DNA of 64,000 nt, taken from assembly GCF_900114605.1 (NCBI RefSeq), contig NZ_FOTP01000001.1, forward strand, positions 1,601,290-1,665,289, read 5' to 3'. Below are positions 35,844-44,395 of the stretch, piece by piece. Position 1 is the stretch's first letter, and each line of letters begins with the position of its first letter. Position numbers and translations under genes: made by a program. Source of the stretch: Bradyrhizobium sp. NFR13 (GTDB lineage: Bacteria; Pseudomonadota; Alphaproteobacteria; Rhizobiales; Xanthobacteraceae). The notes under the pieces are model-generated. The model was not told the DNA's origin. It saw only the letters and a program-made list of their open reading frames with translations, and made no database searches.

Positions 35844-36239
35844 GTGCAGAAGCGCGACCGCAAGATCCGCCGTATCGCCGCCGTGCAAGCCAGGCTGCAC
35901 CGGATTGCCGAGTGGCAGTTGATGGAATGCCAGGCACGGGAAAACCAGCTCGAGGAGAAACAGCGCGTCATTCTCGAAGGTTTCAATGACGAGAGCAAGC
36001 TTCCGGACCTCGCCGTGCAGACGGCGAGCCAGAGTTTGCGCGCTGCCAGCATCGAGCAAAGCGTCGTGGCCAAGACCAGGGAAAGACTGGCGGCGCATGC
36101 ACGCGACGAAGGCCGCAAGCTGAAACATGCGCTGAAGATGGTGAAGTCGGCGGTCGGACGCACAGTCCGGGCCGACGAAAGGCGGGTTCTGGATGATGAA
36201 ATCGACAAGTCCGTACGGCGGTCGATCGAGGGAGCATAG
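35844..36239 (+). CDS. FliJ-like coiled-coil protein
   Basis: 131 residues, very charged and helical throughout (RKIRRIAAVQARLHRIAEWQ, then LEEKQRVILEGFND and RERLAAHARDEGRKLKHALK). No signal peptide. Length, coiled coil and place after fliR fit a FliJ-type general chaperone/ATPase stalk, which is otherwise missing from this cluster. Sequence match to FliJ is weak, so this is inference from shape and context. GTG start. Confidence 0.55.
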   Translation: MQKRDRKIRRIAAVQARLHRIAEWQLMECQARENQLEEKQRVILEGFNDESKLPDLAVQTASQSLRAASIEQSVVAKTRERLAAHARDEGRKLKHALKMVKSAVGRTVRADERRVLDDEIDKSVRRSIEGA

Positions 36240-36275
36240 GCCGATGGGAATTCTGACAGTTGCGCAGGGTATGTC

Positions 36276-36740
36276 ATGACAGTCGCCCCGGTATCGAACG
36301 ATCTGATCGCGGATGTCATGAAGGCGGCCGATCCGGCCGCCCAGCGCATAGCGGCGACCAGGCTCGAGCGGATGGCGCCGGCAGACAAAGCGAATTTTGC
36401 ATCCGCGATCGCCGACGAGTTCGCCGCGGGGCAGACGGCGCAAAGCGCGACGCCCGCCCCCATCAGCGGCGGAGAGGTTGCGACGACGCCGGTCATCCGG
36501 AAGGCAGAAGGAAGCAATCCGACTTATCGCAAGTTCGAGGCCTTCGTGTTGCAGATGTTCGTGGAAACGATGCTGCCGAAGGATGCAGAAGACGTATTCG
36601 GCAAGGGCACCGCCGGCAATATCTGGCGTTCGATGCTGGCCGAACAGATCGGCAATGAAATGGCCAAGGGCAATGGCGTTGGCATCGCCAAGCAACTGGC
36701 TAAATCGCGCCCGACATCGGCTCCGACTTCCGAAGGCTAA
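36276..36740 (+). CDS. flgJ: FlgJ-like rod-binding protein (no muramidase domain)
   Basis: 154 residues. The C-terminal half holds the rod-binding pattern YRKFEAFVLQMFVETMLPKD and IWRSMLAEQIGNEMAKGNGV. The muramidase domain found in enteric FlgJ is absent, as in many Alphaproteobacteria; the SLT protein at 26.9 kb may supply that activity. An 11-codon frame (36244-36279) ends by overlapping this ATG and may couple translation. Confidence 0.75.
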   Translation: MTVAPVSNDLIADVMKAADPAAQRIAATRLERMAPADKANFASAIADEFAAGQTAQSATPAPISGGEVATTPVIRKAEGSNPTYRKFEAFVLQMFVETMLPKDAEDVFGKGTAGNIWRSMLAEQIGNEMAKGNGVGIAKQLAKSRPTSAPTSEG

Positions 36741-36773
36741 CGGCCGATTCCGGCCAAGACAGTAGAGATCGAC

Positions 36774-37265
36774 ATGGAACAGATCGAACAGCAGACCTCA
36801 GTCATCCCCGTCGAGGCGCAGGCTCTGGCCTTGCCTGAGACCAACCTTCCTGAAACGGCCGCGCAGGAAGCTCCCGTTTTCGGCGAGGCGGATGATACCC
36901 CTGGCCAATGGCTCGGCACGCAAAGCAGCGCGCTGACCGCGATCGATCGATTGAAGGCGACCATCGACGAGGAGACAGAGAAGCTCGAGGTTCGCGCCGT
37001 CGTGGACTTCGACGGCTTCAGCCAGCGCAAGAACCGTGGTCTGCTCGAGCTGACCCGCGCGATGCGGCTGACTCAGGACATCAAGAACGATCCGCGCGTC
37101 GCGCCGCAACTCACACTGTTGCGCGCCAGCCTGATCCGCAATCAGGCGGCGTTACAGATCCATCTCGATGCGGTGCGTGAGGTCTCGGCCATCATAGCGC
37201 GTTCGATCCAGGAGGTTGAATCGGACGGCACCTATTCACTGGCGATCGCAGGCAAGCGCAAATGA
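36774..37265 (+). CDS. FlgN-like flagellar chaperone candidate
   Basis: 163 residues. A Pro/Glu-rich lead is followed by a long helical part (TAIDRLKATIDEETEKLEVR, then FDGFSQRKNRGLLELTRAMR and LLRASLIRNQAALQIHLDAV). The arrangement resembles FlgN-type export chaperones for FlgK/FlgL, which otherwise lack a partner here. Similarity is weak, so the assignment is tentative. Overlaps the next gene by 4 nt. Confidence 0.55.
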   Translation: MEQIEQQTSVIPVEAQALALPETNLPETAAQEAPVFGEADDTPGQWLGTQSSALTAIDRLKATIDEETEKLEVRAVVDFDGFSQRKNRGLLELTRAMRLTQDIKNDPRVAPQLTLLRASLIRNQAALQIHLDAVREVSAIIARSIQEVESDGTYSLAIAGKRK

Positions 37266-37714
37266 TGAAGCTGCTGATCACAGGCATTTGGGCCTGTCTC
37301 GTCACTGTGGGCACCAGTTTCGGGATCTCCTACTGGAAGGAGACTGCGGCCGCGCTGCCCGCAAAGCAGGATCAACCTGAAGGTCTGGTTTACGAAAAGG
37401 TCAAGGTGCTCAATGTGCCGATGATCGCCGACGGCAGCGTTCAGGGCTATATCGTTACCCAGCTCGTCTTCACTGCTGACGCCAAAGTCCTGCGTCAGCT
37501 TCCGGTGCCGCCGGAGCCCTTCGTCGTCGATGAGGCGTTCCGCATGATCTATGGCGACCAGAAGCTCGATTTCAAGAATCTTGGCCGTTACGATCTCACA
37601 CAATTCGCACAGACGGTGCGCGCGCAGGTCAACAAGCGTCTGCAGACGGACGCGCTGCAGGAAGTCCTGGTGCAGGATTTCAATTATGTATCGAAGGATC
37701 AGATTCGCCGTTGA
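37262..37714 (+). CDS. FliL-like single-pass membrane protein of the flagellar cluster
   Basis: 150 residues. N-terminal membrane helix (LLITGIWACLVTVGTSFGIS, about 4-23) and a periplasmic domain (VKVLNVPMIADGSVQGYIVT, then QLVFTADAKVLRQLPV and LTQFAQTVRAQVNKRLQTDA) that resembles a second, divergent FliL layout. The genuine fliL is at 18.1 kb. Position at the end of the last flagellar operon suggests a motor or export accessory role; function unknown. Confidence 0.6.
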   Translation: MMKLLITGIWACLVTVGTSFGISYWKETAAALPAKQDQPEGLVYEKVKVLNVPMIADGSVQGYIVTQLVFTADAKVLRQLPVPPEPFVVDEAFRMIYGDQKLDFKNLGRYDLTQFAQTVRAQVNKRLQTDALQEVLVQDFNYVSKDQIRR

Positions 37715-37835
37715 CGCTACAGCGAGTGGTCGCTGCTGTGGTACGGTGATACGCGATGATCTGGCGTGGTGCTTGTGTGGTACTTCGTGTTGCGCGAGAA
37801 TCTCTGTGTCTTGCACAGCAGTTCGAGGAGGCGGT

Positions 37836-37861
37836 GGACGCCAACGCCGTGGTCGGCGTCC
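37836..37861. terminator. Possible shared terminator between the fliL-like gene and the regulator
   Basis: GGACGCC (37836-37842) and GGCGTCC (37855-37861) form a 7-bp stem around a 12-nt loop in the gap between converging genes. There is no T-run on either side, so the call is weak. Confidence 0.3.
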
Positions 37862-37883
37862 TCTTGCGCGTAAGGCGTGAGCC

Positions 37884-38597
37884 TTAGTTTGCCTTTGAAA
37901 CCGGCGCTTCGTTAGCGGGACGAGATTTCAGATCGTCCAGCCGGTAGCCCATATAACGCTTCGATTCGATCGGGTCGAAGCCGAGATGATCGCGTAGCTT
38001 CTTGCGCAGCTTGCTCACATGGCTTTCGATCACATTCTCATCGAAGCTGGCATCGAACAAACCGTAGATGGCGTTGAAGAGCTGGGTCTTCGTCAGCCAT
38101 TTGCCCTGATGTCCGACCAGGTGTTCGAGAATGCGCAGTTCGCGTCGTGGCAGGATCAAAGTGCGACCGGCGACCTCGGGGTCGCGGCCATCGAGAAAGA
38201 CACGAATCACGCTCGTCTGAGCCGGTTCATGCTGATCGATTGTGCGGCGGCGAATAACTGCCGTTCGTGCCATGATCTCACGGACGTGGACCGGTGCGTG
38301 AACGACGTCATCGACGCCAGCTTCGAACAACTCAATGGTCTGCTTGAGATGCTTCAGGCCGTTGAGTGCAATGATCGGCGCCCGTGACCTGTTGCGGATA
38401 CTGGATGGGATGCTCGTCCGATCCGGACAATCGCCCAGCAGAAAGGCCCGAATGACATTTAAATCATTACCAACGGCACATTCCAGCCAATCGCGAAAGT
38501 CTGTAGAAGTGAAGCCAATCGATACAACCCCTTCGCGATCAAACCCGGCCGCATAGCCTTGTGTGACGCCCTCTCGGTCATCGATTACAACAAACAT
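37884..38597 (-). CDS. ftcR: FtcR/Rem/LafR-type flagellar response regulator (OmpR family)
   Basis: 237 residues. N-terminal receiver-like domain (FVVIDDREGVTQGYAAGFDR) and C-terminal winged helix (LPRRELRILEHLVGHQGKWL, ENVIESHVSKLRKKLRDHLG, KRYMGYRLDD). The start and layout match Brucella FtcR, Sinorhizobium Rem and Bradyrhizobium LafR, orphan master activators of flagellar genes. An Asp (about 56, FLLGDCPD) sits where phosphorylation would occur, but the conserved Lys-Pro is His-Ala-Pro (100-102), so phosphorylation control may be lost. ATG at 38597 after AGGGGA. Likely regulator of the 15-bp motif, by inference. Confidence 0.85.
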   Translation of the reverse strand: MFVVIDDREGVTQGYAAGFDREGVVSIGFTSTDFRDWLECAVGNDLNVIRAFLLGDCPDRTSIPSSIRNRSRAPIIALNGLKHLKQTIELFEAGVDDVVHAPVHVREIMARTAVIRRRTIDQHEPAQTSVIRVFLDGRDPEVAGRTLILPRRELRILEHLVGHQGKWLTKTQLFNAIYGLFDASFDENVIESHVSKLRKKLRDHLGFDPIESKRYMGYRLDDLKSRPANEAPVSKAN

Positions 38598-39497
38598 TTT
38601 AATCCCCTGCGTGTTCGCCTTGATATCGTTATGGGGTCGAATTAGGCGCACTCGCCCCATTTTTGTCTTGAAGACGCAACACAACAGTTACTTGAGCGGA
38701 TGGATGGGCCTTTGAGCGATTCGCTGACTTGCAAAGGGGGAGCCCGGTCGCTTTTACGGGATACCCAGTGCAGTGATGCGGTCAGCTCACGTTCTCTGGC
38801 TTACAGTCATCCGTAGTTCAGAGAGCTCCCTCTCGCTATGTGAACACGACATGACATCTCATGGTCGTGCACGGTCGGTGACAGAACCGAGCCAGCGCAA
38901 ATGTCAAAACCGGGGAAGTGGCTGATCGCGTGCCGTATCGTCGATATCTGGCGCTTTGATCGGCTGGACTTGCCCGAATTGTCACACACGCGAATCGGCA
39001 TACTGGTCATCAGGATGATACCGCATCATCAAGTAGTCGAGGTGCACAAATTTGCAAAGAGTCGTGCTTGCAAACCATGCAGTTGAATCAAACTAACAAG
39101 TGGATAATTCCTGACGGGTGACGATTTTGCCGGATGCTTTTTGCATCGAACTATCTCGCAGCGTGCCATCACAGCTGCAATCGCGACTGCGCTGGTTTGA
39201 ACCAGTGCAGTACCACACGGCAACACGCATCGATTATCGTGCTTGGACATATGGAGCGAGAGTCTGTTCGTCATGTGCGGGGCAGCAACATGCGATTGCG
39301 TAGGCCTGATATCGGCCGGCATCGGCCAATAATGACATCCACTCTCAAGAGCGTGCCATATAGGGCACTCGGATCGATCGATGCGAATCCGAAGCTGCCG
39401 ATCTTGTCGGCGTCGTCCTTAGTAGTCATCCAGCGTGTCACGAGCATCCTGCCTGTGCGTGGCCGTAAGTATCAATCAGTCAGATTGAGGCATCAAT
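38598..39497. other. Gene-poor intergenic stretch
   Basis: About 900 nt with the regulator's promoter at its left end. Open frames on both strands are short, overlap each other and read like non-coding sequence. Small dyads only (for example GATGAT/ATCATC near 39014-39030). No RNA gene recognised. Confidence 0.4.
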
Positions 39498-40382
39498 TCA
39501 GCGACCTGAAAGGATGACGCCTCTGCTGGTCAGAACTTGCCAGCGGTTGTTTTCGTTCTTGATTTCCTGGATTCGCCCGAGAGCAGGGACATCCTGTCCC
39601 GGCACGACCTCAATCACACCGGTCTTCCCCTCAAGCACGGCGACGCCATCATAGGCGCGGCGCACGTGCCAGCCGGGAATAACTTCGCGCGACGTACTTG
39701 CTGGCCGTTGCGCCTGAGGCTGCACCGTGCCGGTGATGTCGGGAGCATTCGCTAGCGTTGCCGCGACTTGTACCGCTTGGGTTTTCTCGTCAGCGATGCG
39801 CGCATATTTTGCAGCCAGGGCCGCCTGTTCACGCTCGGCGCGATCTTGTGCGCGGCTTGCCTGTTCGGCGGCCTGCGTACGGGCAGCTTCAGCGGCAGCG
39901 CGACTGCTGGCCACATCGCCGGTCATCTCCGCAACTTGTCGTCGTAACTGCGTGACGGAATCGCGGATGCTGCGAAGATCCGCATCAGATATGGCTGAAG
40001 AGGTCATTGGCCGCAGGAACAGATAGGCAATCGCGCCAGCGGAAACGAGCGTTGACAGGCCGACGACCATTGCCAGGGAGAAGAACGGAGCTTTCCATGC
40101 CGGCGATTGTAACGGTCTTGCGACAATACGGGCCGGCGGCACGGTGAACCGCACTTTTGCCTTGATCGGCTCTTCGCGGATGGAAACGCGAGCGCGTTGC
40201 ATATTTGCCCGCGCTTCGCTGGCGAGACGCTCGTCGATCGCGGCGGCAGCAGCGATATGAGGTTTTGGTGTGGAGTGTGAGTTCGGTGATTGCTCACGAA
40301 ACAGGCTGCCGTTTTCCACAGCGGCCGACTGTGAATCCAACGGTATCTTGGACATCGTCATGCTGATCTTTGCATTGGTCAT
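39498..40382 (-). CDS. Membrane-anchored coiled-coil protein of unknown function
   Basis: About 294 residues. A polar N-terminal part is followed by one membrane helix (near 100-122: FFSLAMVVGLSTLVSAGAIA), a periplasmic coiled coil (RRQVAEMTGDVASSRAAAEA and QAAEQASRAQDRAEREQAAL) and a compact C-terminal beta-type domain (GWHVRRAYDGVAVLEGKTGV with VPGQDVPALGRIQEIKNENN). I do not recognise the family; similar tails occur in Rhizobiales proteins of unknown role. Start is uncertain: ATG at 40382, 40361 or 40355. Confidence 0.65.
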   Translation of the reverse strand: MTNAKISMTMSKIPLDSQSAAVENGSLFREQSPNSHSTPKPHIAAAAAIDERLASEARANMQRARVSIREEPIKAKVRFTVPPARIVARPLQSPAWKAPFFSLAMVVGLSTLVSAGAIAYLFLRPMTSSAISDADLRSIRDSVTQLRRQVAEMTGDVASSRAAAEAARTQAAEQASRAQDRAEREQAALAAKYARIADEKTQAVQVAATLANAPDITGTVQPQAQRPASTSREVIPGWHVRRAYDGVAVLEGKTGVIEVVPGQDVPALGRIQEIKNENNRWQVLTSRGVILSGR

Positions 40383-40909
40383 GACTGTCTGCAGCGGCAA
40401 TCAAATCGTAAGAGCGGCGTAACAAGCGAAGCTTGCGCGAAGCCGTCGTGGTGCGTGTCTGAGCAGATGATCAACTGAAGGTGGCTGCACATCGCGGACG
40501 GATGCGGATCTTCCGATCGATAATCGTGCGACTGAGTAATGCCGGCGGGACTGATGCGCAGTGCACAAGAGCGCAAAGCCATCGTGTAGTTTGTTGTGTG
40601 GTAGTCGTGTGGTCTTCAGCTCCCGGCTGATGATCTTCTCGTCGTCGCGTCGCGGCAGTTCAATTGAAAGCGCGGCGGGGCGCGCATTCATCATTGATGA
40701 AGTACGGCGCGATCAAATCAAAGAAGAGCCAAACAATATTGAAATCGATTCATAAAAATATAGATGAGTCGGGCTGCCTCACGCGAAAGCCCGTGAGATC
40801 GAATCAGTAAACTGCGCATTGAGTTAAATGCCGGAAGTCTTGATAATAGATCGGTAGGGGCTATTCATCGGTTGATGAAGTGGCGTTTTAAGAAACCGAC
40901 ACTATTGCC
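40383..40909. other. Intergenic stretch without a recognised gene
   Basis: About 530 nt between divergent ORFans. Contains the promoter region of both and the possible RNA fold described at 40771-40797. Right part is AT-richer than its surroundings (40690-40770). Confidence 0.4.
40771..40797 (+). ncRNA. Possible H-type pseudoknot or hairpin
   Basis: GGGCT (40771-40775) can pair with AGCCC (40788-40792), and CTCAC (40778-40782) with GTGAG (40793-40797), in the crossing order of an H-type pseudoknot. A simple hairpin CTCACG/CGTGAG is the alternative. It lies about 120 nt before the small gene at 40916. No known riboswitch class recognised. Confidence 0.25.
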
Positions 40910-40915
40910 GTGGCC

Positions 40916-41263
40916 ATGGATATCGATCTCAAAACCCTTCGCGATTACGTGAAATTGTTGAAAGCCGAACGGCAGGATTCGCCGATCGGCAAGATCAAAT
41001 CGGGCGCGACTGAAATCATTCGAAAGAACCTTCGGGAACTGGAACGGATGCACCGTGAAGACGGCGCGACGTGGACCGAAATTGCTGCGGGCCTTGCTGC
41101 GCAGGGCGTTACCCAGGGCGATGGCCAGCCCATCACTGGCCGTCGCCTGACAGCCTTGATGCATAATATCAGGGTACAGGAAGAGCGGGGCCTTGCCCGG
41201 GAGAAGGCGCTCGCTGATGCGCCTGACGAGGAGCCGCGCGAGCCACAAGGCAGCGGCGACTGA
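40916..41263 (+). CDS. Small hypothetical protein with helix-turn-helix-like pattern
   Basis: 115 residues, charged and helical, no signal peptide. TLRDYVKLLKAERQD, then IIRKNLRELERMHREDGATW followed by TEIAAGLAAQGVTQGDGQPI and TGRRLTALMHNIR could form a DNA-binding helical domain resembling small mobilisation or regulatory proteins. I do not recognise the family. A GTG two codons earlier (40910) is an alternative start. It stands alone between two long non-coding stretches. Confidence 0.6.
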   Translation: MDIDLKTLRDYVKLLKAERQDSPIGKIKSGATEIIRKNLRELERMHREDGATWTEIAAGLAAQGVTQGDGQPITGRRLTALMHNIRVQEERGLAREKALADAPDEEPREPQGSGD

Positions 41264-42069
41264 GGCGCCGTTGCGGATTATCAATTCGATCCATTCAAAA
41301 TGACGCGTCTTGCTGATGGCGTTCAGTCGCGAACGTCGTTGAGGTGGATAGAGTTGAGATAGGTGACAGGCATGTCCGGTGTCTTCGCCGCATCTGCCTT
41401 CGCCGCATCGGACTATGGCGCGCCCTCCGCTTTTGCACCCGCTCGACGTCAACTGACCTGTGCAAGGACCCGGTGATTTTCGAGGATGTCTTCGGATGTT
41501 TCATTATGCGGCCCCAGTCCGTCAGCTCCGACTGTTCGGACCGTCATCCGACGTGTCGACGCGCGGTCACGGCCAGCCTGATATGATGCTTGATCAACCT
41601 CTCACTAACTAGGCAACGCTTCACTTCGAAGCGCGCTCAGGATGTTGTGGTCCACCATATCTTGCAAAGGATGTGTCGACAGCGCGTGATGCGCTGAGCT
41701 GACGACATGGAATACAGATGGTGGCGCCACGCCGCTTATCGAAGGGTCTCGCAGCGGCAACGGTCATCGGACGCAGCAGGTGAAAATTGGACATGCCCGA
41801 GCGACCTTCAACAGGTCGGGCAACGATCCCCGGCCGGACGCCGTAAGCGGACAACCGGTGTCCGATCGCAGGCGGCTCTGGGAGGCGAAAGGCGGCTTCG
41901 GGCCAGTTCGCCGAAAACGCTTGCAACTAGGCATGTTGCAGCCTTCTTCGCCCTCGTCAGACGCGTTTTTTTGTTGCATTCATGTCGTGTCGCGCATCAA
42001 TCCATGATGGCGATTACCGTTCCATTGCAACCCCAGTTAACTGGCCACGTCTGTTAAGGAATCCCATCG
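41264..42069. other. Gene-poor intergenic stretch
   Basis: About 800 nt. Frames on both strands look spurious. Notable pieces: a near-tandem repeat of TTCGCCGCATC around 41384-41410 and an imperfect hairpin GCCCG-(4 nt)-ACCT / AGGTCGGGC near 41797-41820. A T-run at 41966-41972 is not preceded by a clear stem. Confidence 0.35.
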
Positions 42070-43161
42070 GTGAGTGCGACGGCTGAAAGCCCAAATAGGA
42101 CGAGACCGAGAATCCTCGAACTGGGCTCCTGGCACTACTGTAAGGACATCTATCCCGAAGAGACGGATGTGCTTTGGACGGGGGAGCGGCCGATCCCTCG
42201 CGGACGAGCGGCCAAAGGCTTCGCCGACTGCACGCCCTGGCGATTCATCAAGGCGATGGGTGAGGCGCGACGCGGGGCATACGACCTGATCATCGTCTAT
42301 ATGCCATTACGCCCGGCGTGGCATCCGCGCTACTGGCTACGCGCTTTTTTCCGGCAACCGCTTCGTCCGCTCTCCGCGATGACAAGAGTGTTCGGCGTTT
42401 CCTGGTTAAGATTTGTGAAGCTCCCCGTGCCGATCGCCGTTCTGGATATGAACGACGCCTTCATCGTCGGTTCGCACAACTTCTTTCTGCTCGACAAGGC
42501 TACCGCGGCCTTCAAACGCGAGCTTCCCGTCGATCGGTGGCACATTCTCTGCCACTCGGCCCATCCGGCACTGCCGACGCGGCGCATAAGGCGCAATCGG
42601 CGCTGGAACGAACGTCTGGCGAAGATACGCCCCATTTCGCTTCCTGCAGCAAGGATCGATACCGAAGGCGAACATCCGGAAAAGACGTCTGATGTGTTTT
42701 TCGTTGGCGAAGTCGCGGAAAATTCGTGGGTGCGCCGTGTCGGTCTTTCAGAACTCGAGACGTTGAGAAGCAAGGGGCTCAAGATCGATATTCCGCGTGA
42801 TCGGCTACCGCATGACGAATTCCTGCGGCGGCTTTCGAGCGCATGGCTGGCCTGGTCACCTTCGGGCTATAGCTGGGAGTGCTATCGGACCGCCGAGGCG
42901 GCGCAATGCCTGACCGTGCCGGTTCTCAACTATCCGACGGTCGAACGTCACGCCCCCGTTCGAGAACACGAGCATGTCCTGCTATACGACGTGACTCCGG
43001 GCAGTCTGTCGTCCGCGATCGAGCGGGGACTGAGCGACAAGCCGCGTCTGCGCCAGATGGCACTGGATCTGCGCGATCATGTTCGCAAATATCATCTGCA
43101 GGACGCGATGGTCGATTATGTTGTCGACGAGACGCTGCGGGGCGCGGGGCGAACAGCTTAG
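42070..43161 (+). CDS. Glycosyltransferase-like protein
   Basis: 363 residues. The C-terminal half has the GT-B-like pattern SSAWLAWSPSGYSWECYRTA followed by EAAQCLTVPVLNYPTVERHA and LLYDVTPGSLSSAIERGLSD, common in group-1-like or CgeB-like transferases. The N-terminal half (ILELGSWHYCKDIYPEETDV) is less typical. GTG start with TAAGGA upstream. Donor and acceptor unknown; nearness to the flagellar cluster hints at surface or flagellin glycosylation but a 3.5-kb gap separates them. Confidence 0.55.
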   Translation: MSATAESPNRTRPRILELGSWHYCKDIYPEETDVLWTGERPIPRGRAAKGFADCTPWRFIKAMGEARRGAYDLIIVYMPLRPAWHPRYWLRAFFRQPLRPLSAMTRVFGVSWLRFVKLPVPIAVLDMNDAFIVGSHNFFLLDKATAAFKRELPVDRWHILCHSAHPALPTRRIRRNRRWNERLAKIRPISLPAARIDTEGEHPEKTSDVFFVGEVAENSWVRRVGLSELETLRSKGLKIDIPRDRLPHDEFLRRLSSAWLAWSPSGYSWECYRTAEAAQCLTVPVLNYPTVERHAPVREHEHVLLYDVTPGSLSSAIERGLSDKPRLRQMALDLRDHVRKYHLQDAMVDYVVDETLRGAGRTA

Positions 43162-43442
43162 CGGAAGCAAAGCTCCAGGCCCGATCCGTTGGATTTGACC
43201 CCGCCACGCATGCCGCCATGCCGTCTAGTGCGGCGCGGTGGTCAGTCAGGCTCAAAGCGTGTTTGAGAAGAGCTTCGCGCCGTTCGGCCTGCCGGAGCTG
43301 GCTTCGACGCCAAGGCTTCCCGGCGAAAATGCTTCACTTCGCCGGACGTGGCGGAACGAGCTATATCACCAGCCAGTCGGCGTTTGCCGGCCGCCGCCGC
43401 AGCAAGAATTGTTTCTGTTGCCATAATGGCTGTCGCCTGCGG

Positions 43443-44045
43443 CTAGTGGCGAGCTGATTTGTCCGTACCGATCTTGGGTGGTTCGAGCATTACCTCTTTC
43501 AAGTGATCGCCATCTGCAATCAGGACCACAAAGTTGAGTTTTCCATCTTGTTTGATCAGACCTCCGGCGAGAGCGTTTCCCTCTGCAGCCTTCTCGGCAA
43601 TGCGTACGGCGTCCAACAGCTCTTGCTTGATTGACTTCAGAGCGATGAGGTTACCCAAATCCTCGTGGTTGAGCTCCCTCAGCGAAAATGAAGTTTCCTT
43701 CTCTGTCACACTTCCGGTGTTCGCATCTATGATATTTTCCCAAATGCGCTCATTCTTTACCGTTAGCACTCGATAAATGGGCGGTCCTGATATCTCAAAG
43801 CTGACGTCCGCGGCCCGCGAACGATCATGCAAATGCTCGGCGATCGCGACTGCTTGACTGAGGGATATTTTTACAGTGCGAAATTGCTCGAGCAAGCGAC
43901 GGATCACTGCATCCTCGGTATCGCGCTGGCCGGCTGCATCTCGGTTTGCAGCGTCCAAAGGCGCATGGCTGACATCAGCTATCGCGCCCGTGGCAGCGAG
44001 AGTGGCAGACAGAAAGATCATCGCTAACAGTCGCTTCTTTGACAT
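43443..44045 (-). CDS. Secreted PepSY-like protein
   Basis: 200 residues. Signal peptide about 1-23 (LLAMIFLSATLAATGAIA), then ISLSQAVAIAEHLHDRSRAA, FEISGPPIYRVLTVKNERIW and ENIIDANTGSVTEKE, which fit one or two PepSY repeats. PepSY domains usually act as periplasmic inhibitors or sensors. Followed at its far side by the small membrane protein gene on the same strand, with a 45-nt gap, so the two could be cotranscribed. Confidence 0.65.
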   Translation of the reverse strand: MSKKRLLAMIFLSATLAATGAIADVSHAPLDAANRDAAGQRDTEDAVIRRLLEQFRTVKISLSQAVAIAEHLHDRSRAADVSFEISGPPIYRVLTVKNERIWENIIDANTGSVTEKETSFSLRELNHEDLGNLIALKSIKQELLDAVRIAEKAAEGNALAGGLIKQDGKLNFVVLIADGDHLKEVMLEPPKIGTDKSARH

Positions 44046-44090
44046 GAGATAAATCCAGTGGTCGTGCGCGCAAAAACGGACCGTTGACCT

Positions 44091-44384
44091 TTATTGGTAT
44101 GTTCGTGGGTGCATGCTGGCGGTTGCTCCGGGTGCCTTAAGCTCGGAGACGATCCGGATCGGCGGAAGCGTCGAATGAGATTCGACGAGCTTGGTTGAGG
44201 CTTTCCGGTTGATCGGTGCCGCCCCTCGATCGACGAATGCGTGCAGCCAAGCGAGCAAGGAAATCGTAACGCCCAGCAGCAAGCTTAGGCCCACGAGAGA
44301 CAGAGCTACGATCAGGTTCAGTGATGCGGCCACTAGTCCTGGCCACGGATTTTCTCGTCCAAGCAGAAAGAACAGAGTTGACAT
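44091..44384 (-). CDS. Small inner-membrane protein, unknown
   Basis: 97 residues with one or two hydrophobic segments at about 17-48 (AASLNLIVALSLVGLSLLLG, then VTISLLAWLHAF) and a basic, Pro-rich tail. No family recognised. The ATG at 44384 has CGGAG upstream and a 22-bp dyad (44396-44417) directly behind that, so expression is probably repressor-controlled. May be cotranscribed with the PepSY-like gene downstream. Confidence 0.6.
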   Translation of the reverse strand: MSTLFFLLGRENPWPGLVAASLNLIVALSLVGLSLLLGVTISLLAWLHAFVDRGAAPINRKASTKLVESHSTLPPIRIVSELKAPGATASMHPRTYQ

Positions 44385-44395
44385 TTTCGGCTCCG

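Noticed and set aside
36244..36279. 11-codon frame overlapping the flgJ-like start
   Set aside because: Too short to call a gene; kept only as a possible coupling leader in the flgJ entry.
5300..38597. Missing fliO, fliD, fliS, flgM and fliA as a sign of cluster decay
   Set aside because: These genes are commonly absent or unrecognisable in Rhizobiales flagellar loci, and every core gene seen here is full length.
38685..39497. Several 60-130-codon frames in the gap after the regulator
   Set aside because: They overlap on both strands, have ordinary shadow composition and no start signals.
40763..40800. Hammerhead-ribozyme look-alike (GATGAG...CGAAA)
   Set aside because: The stem needed between the two core segments does not pair and the first core is wrong; only the pseudoknot-like pairing remains.
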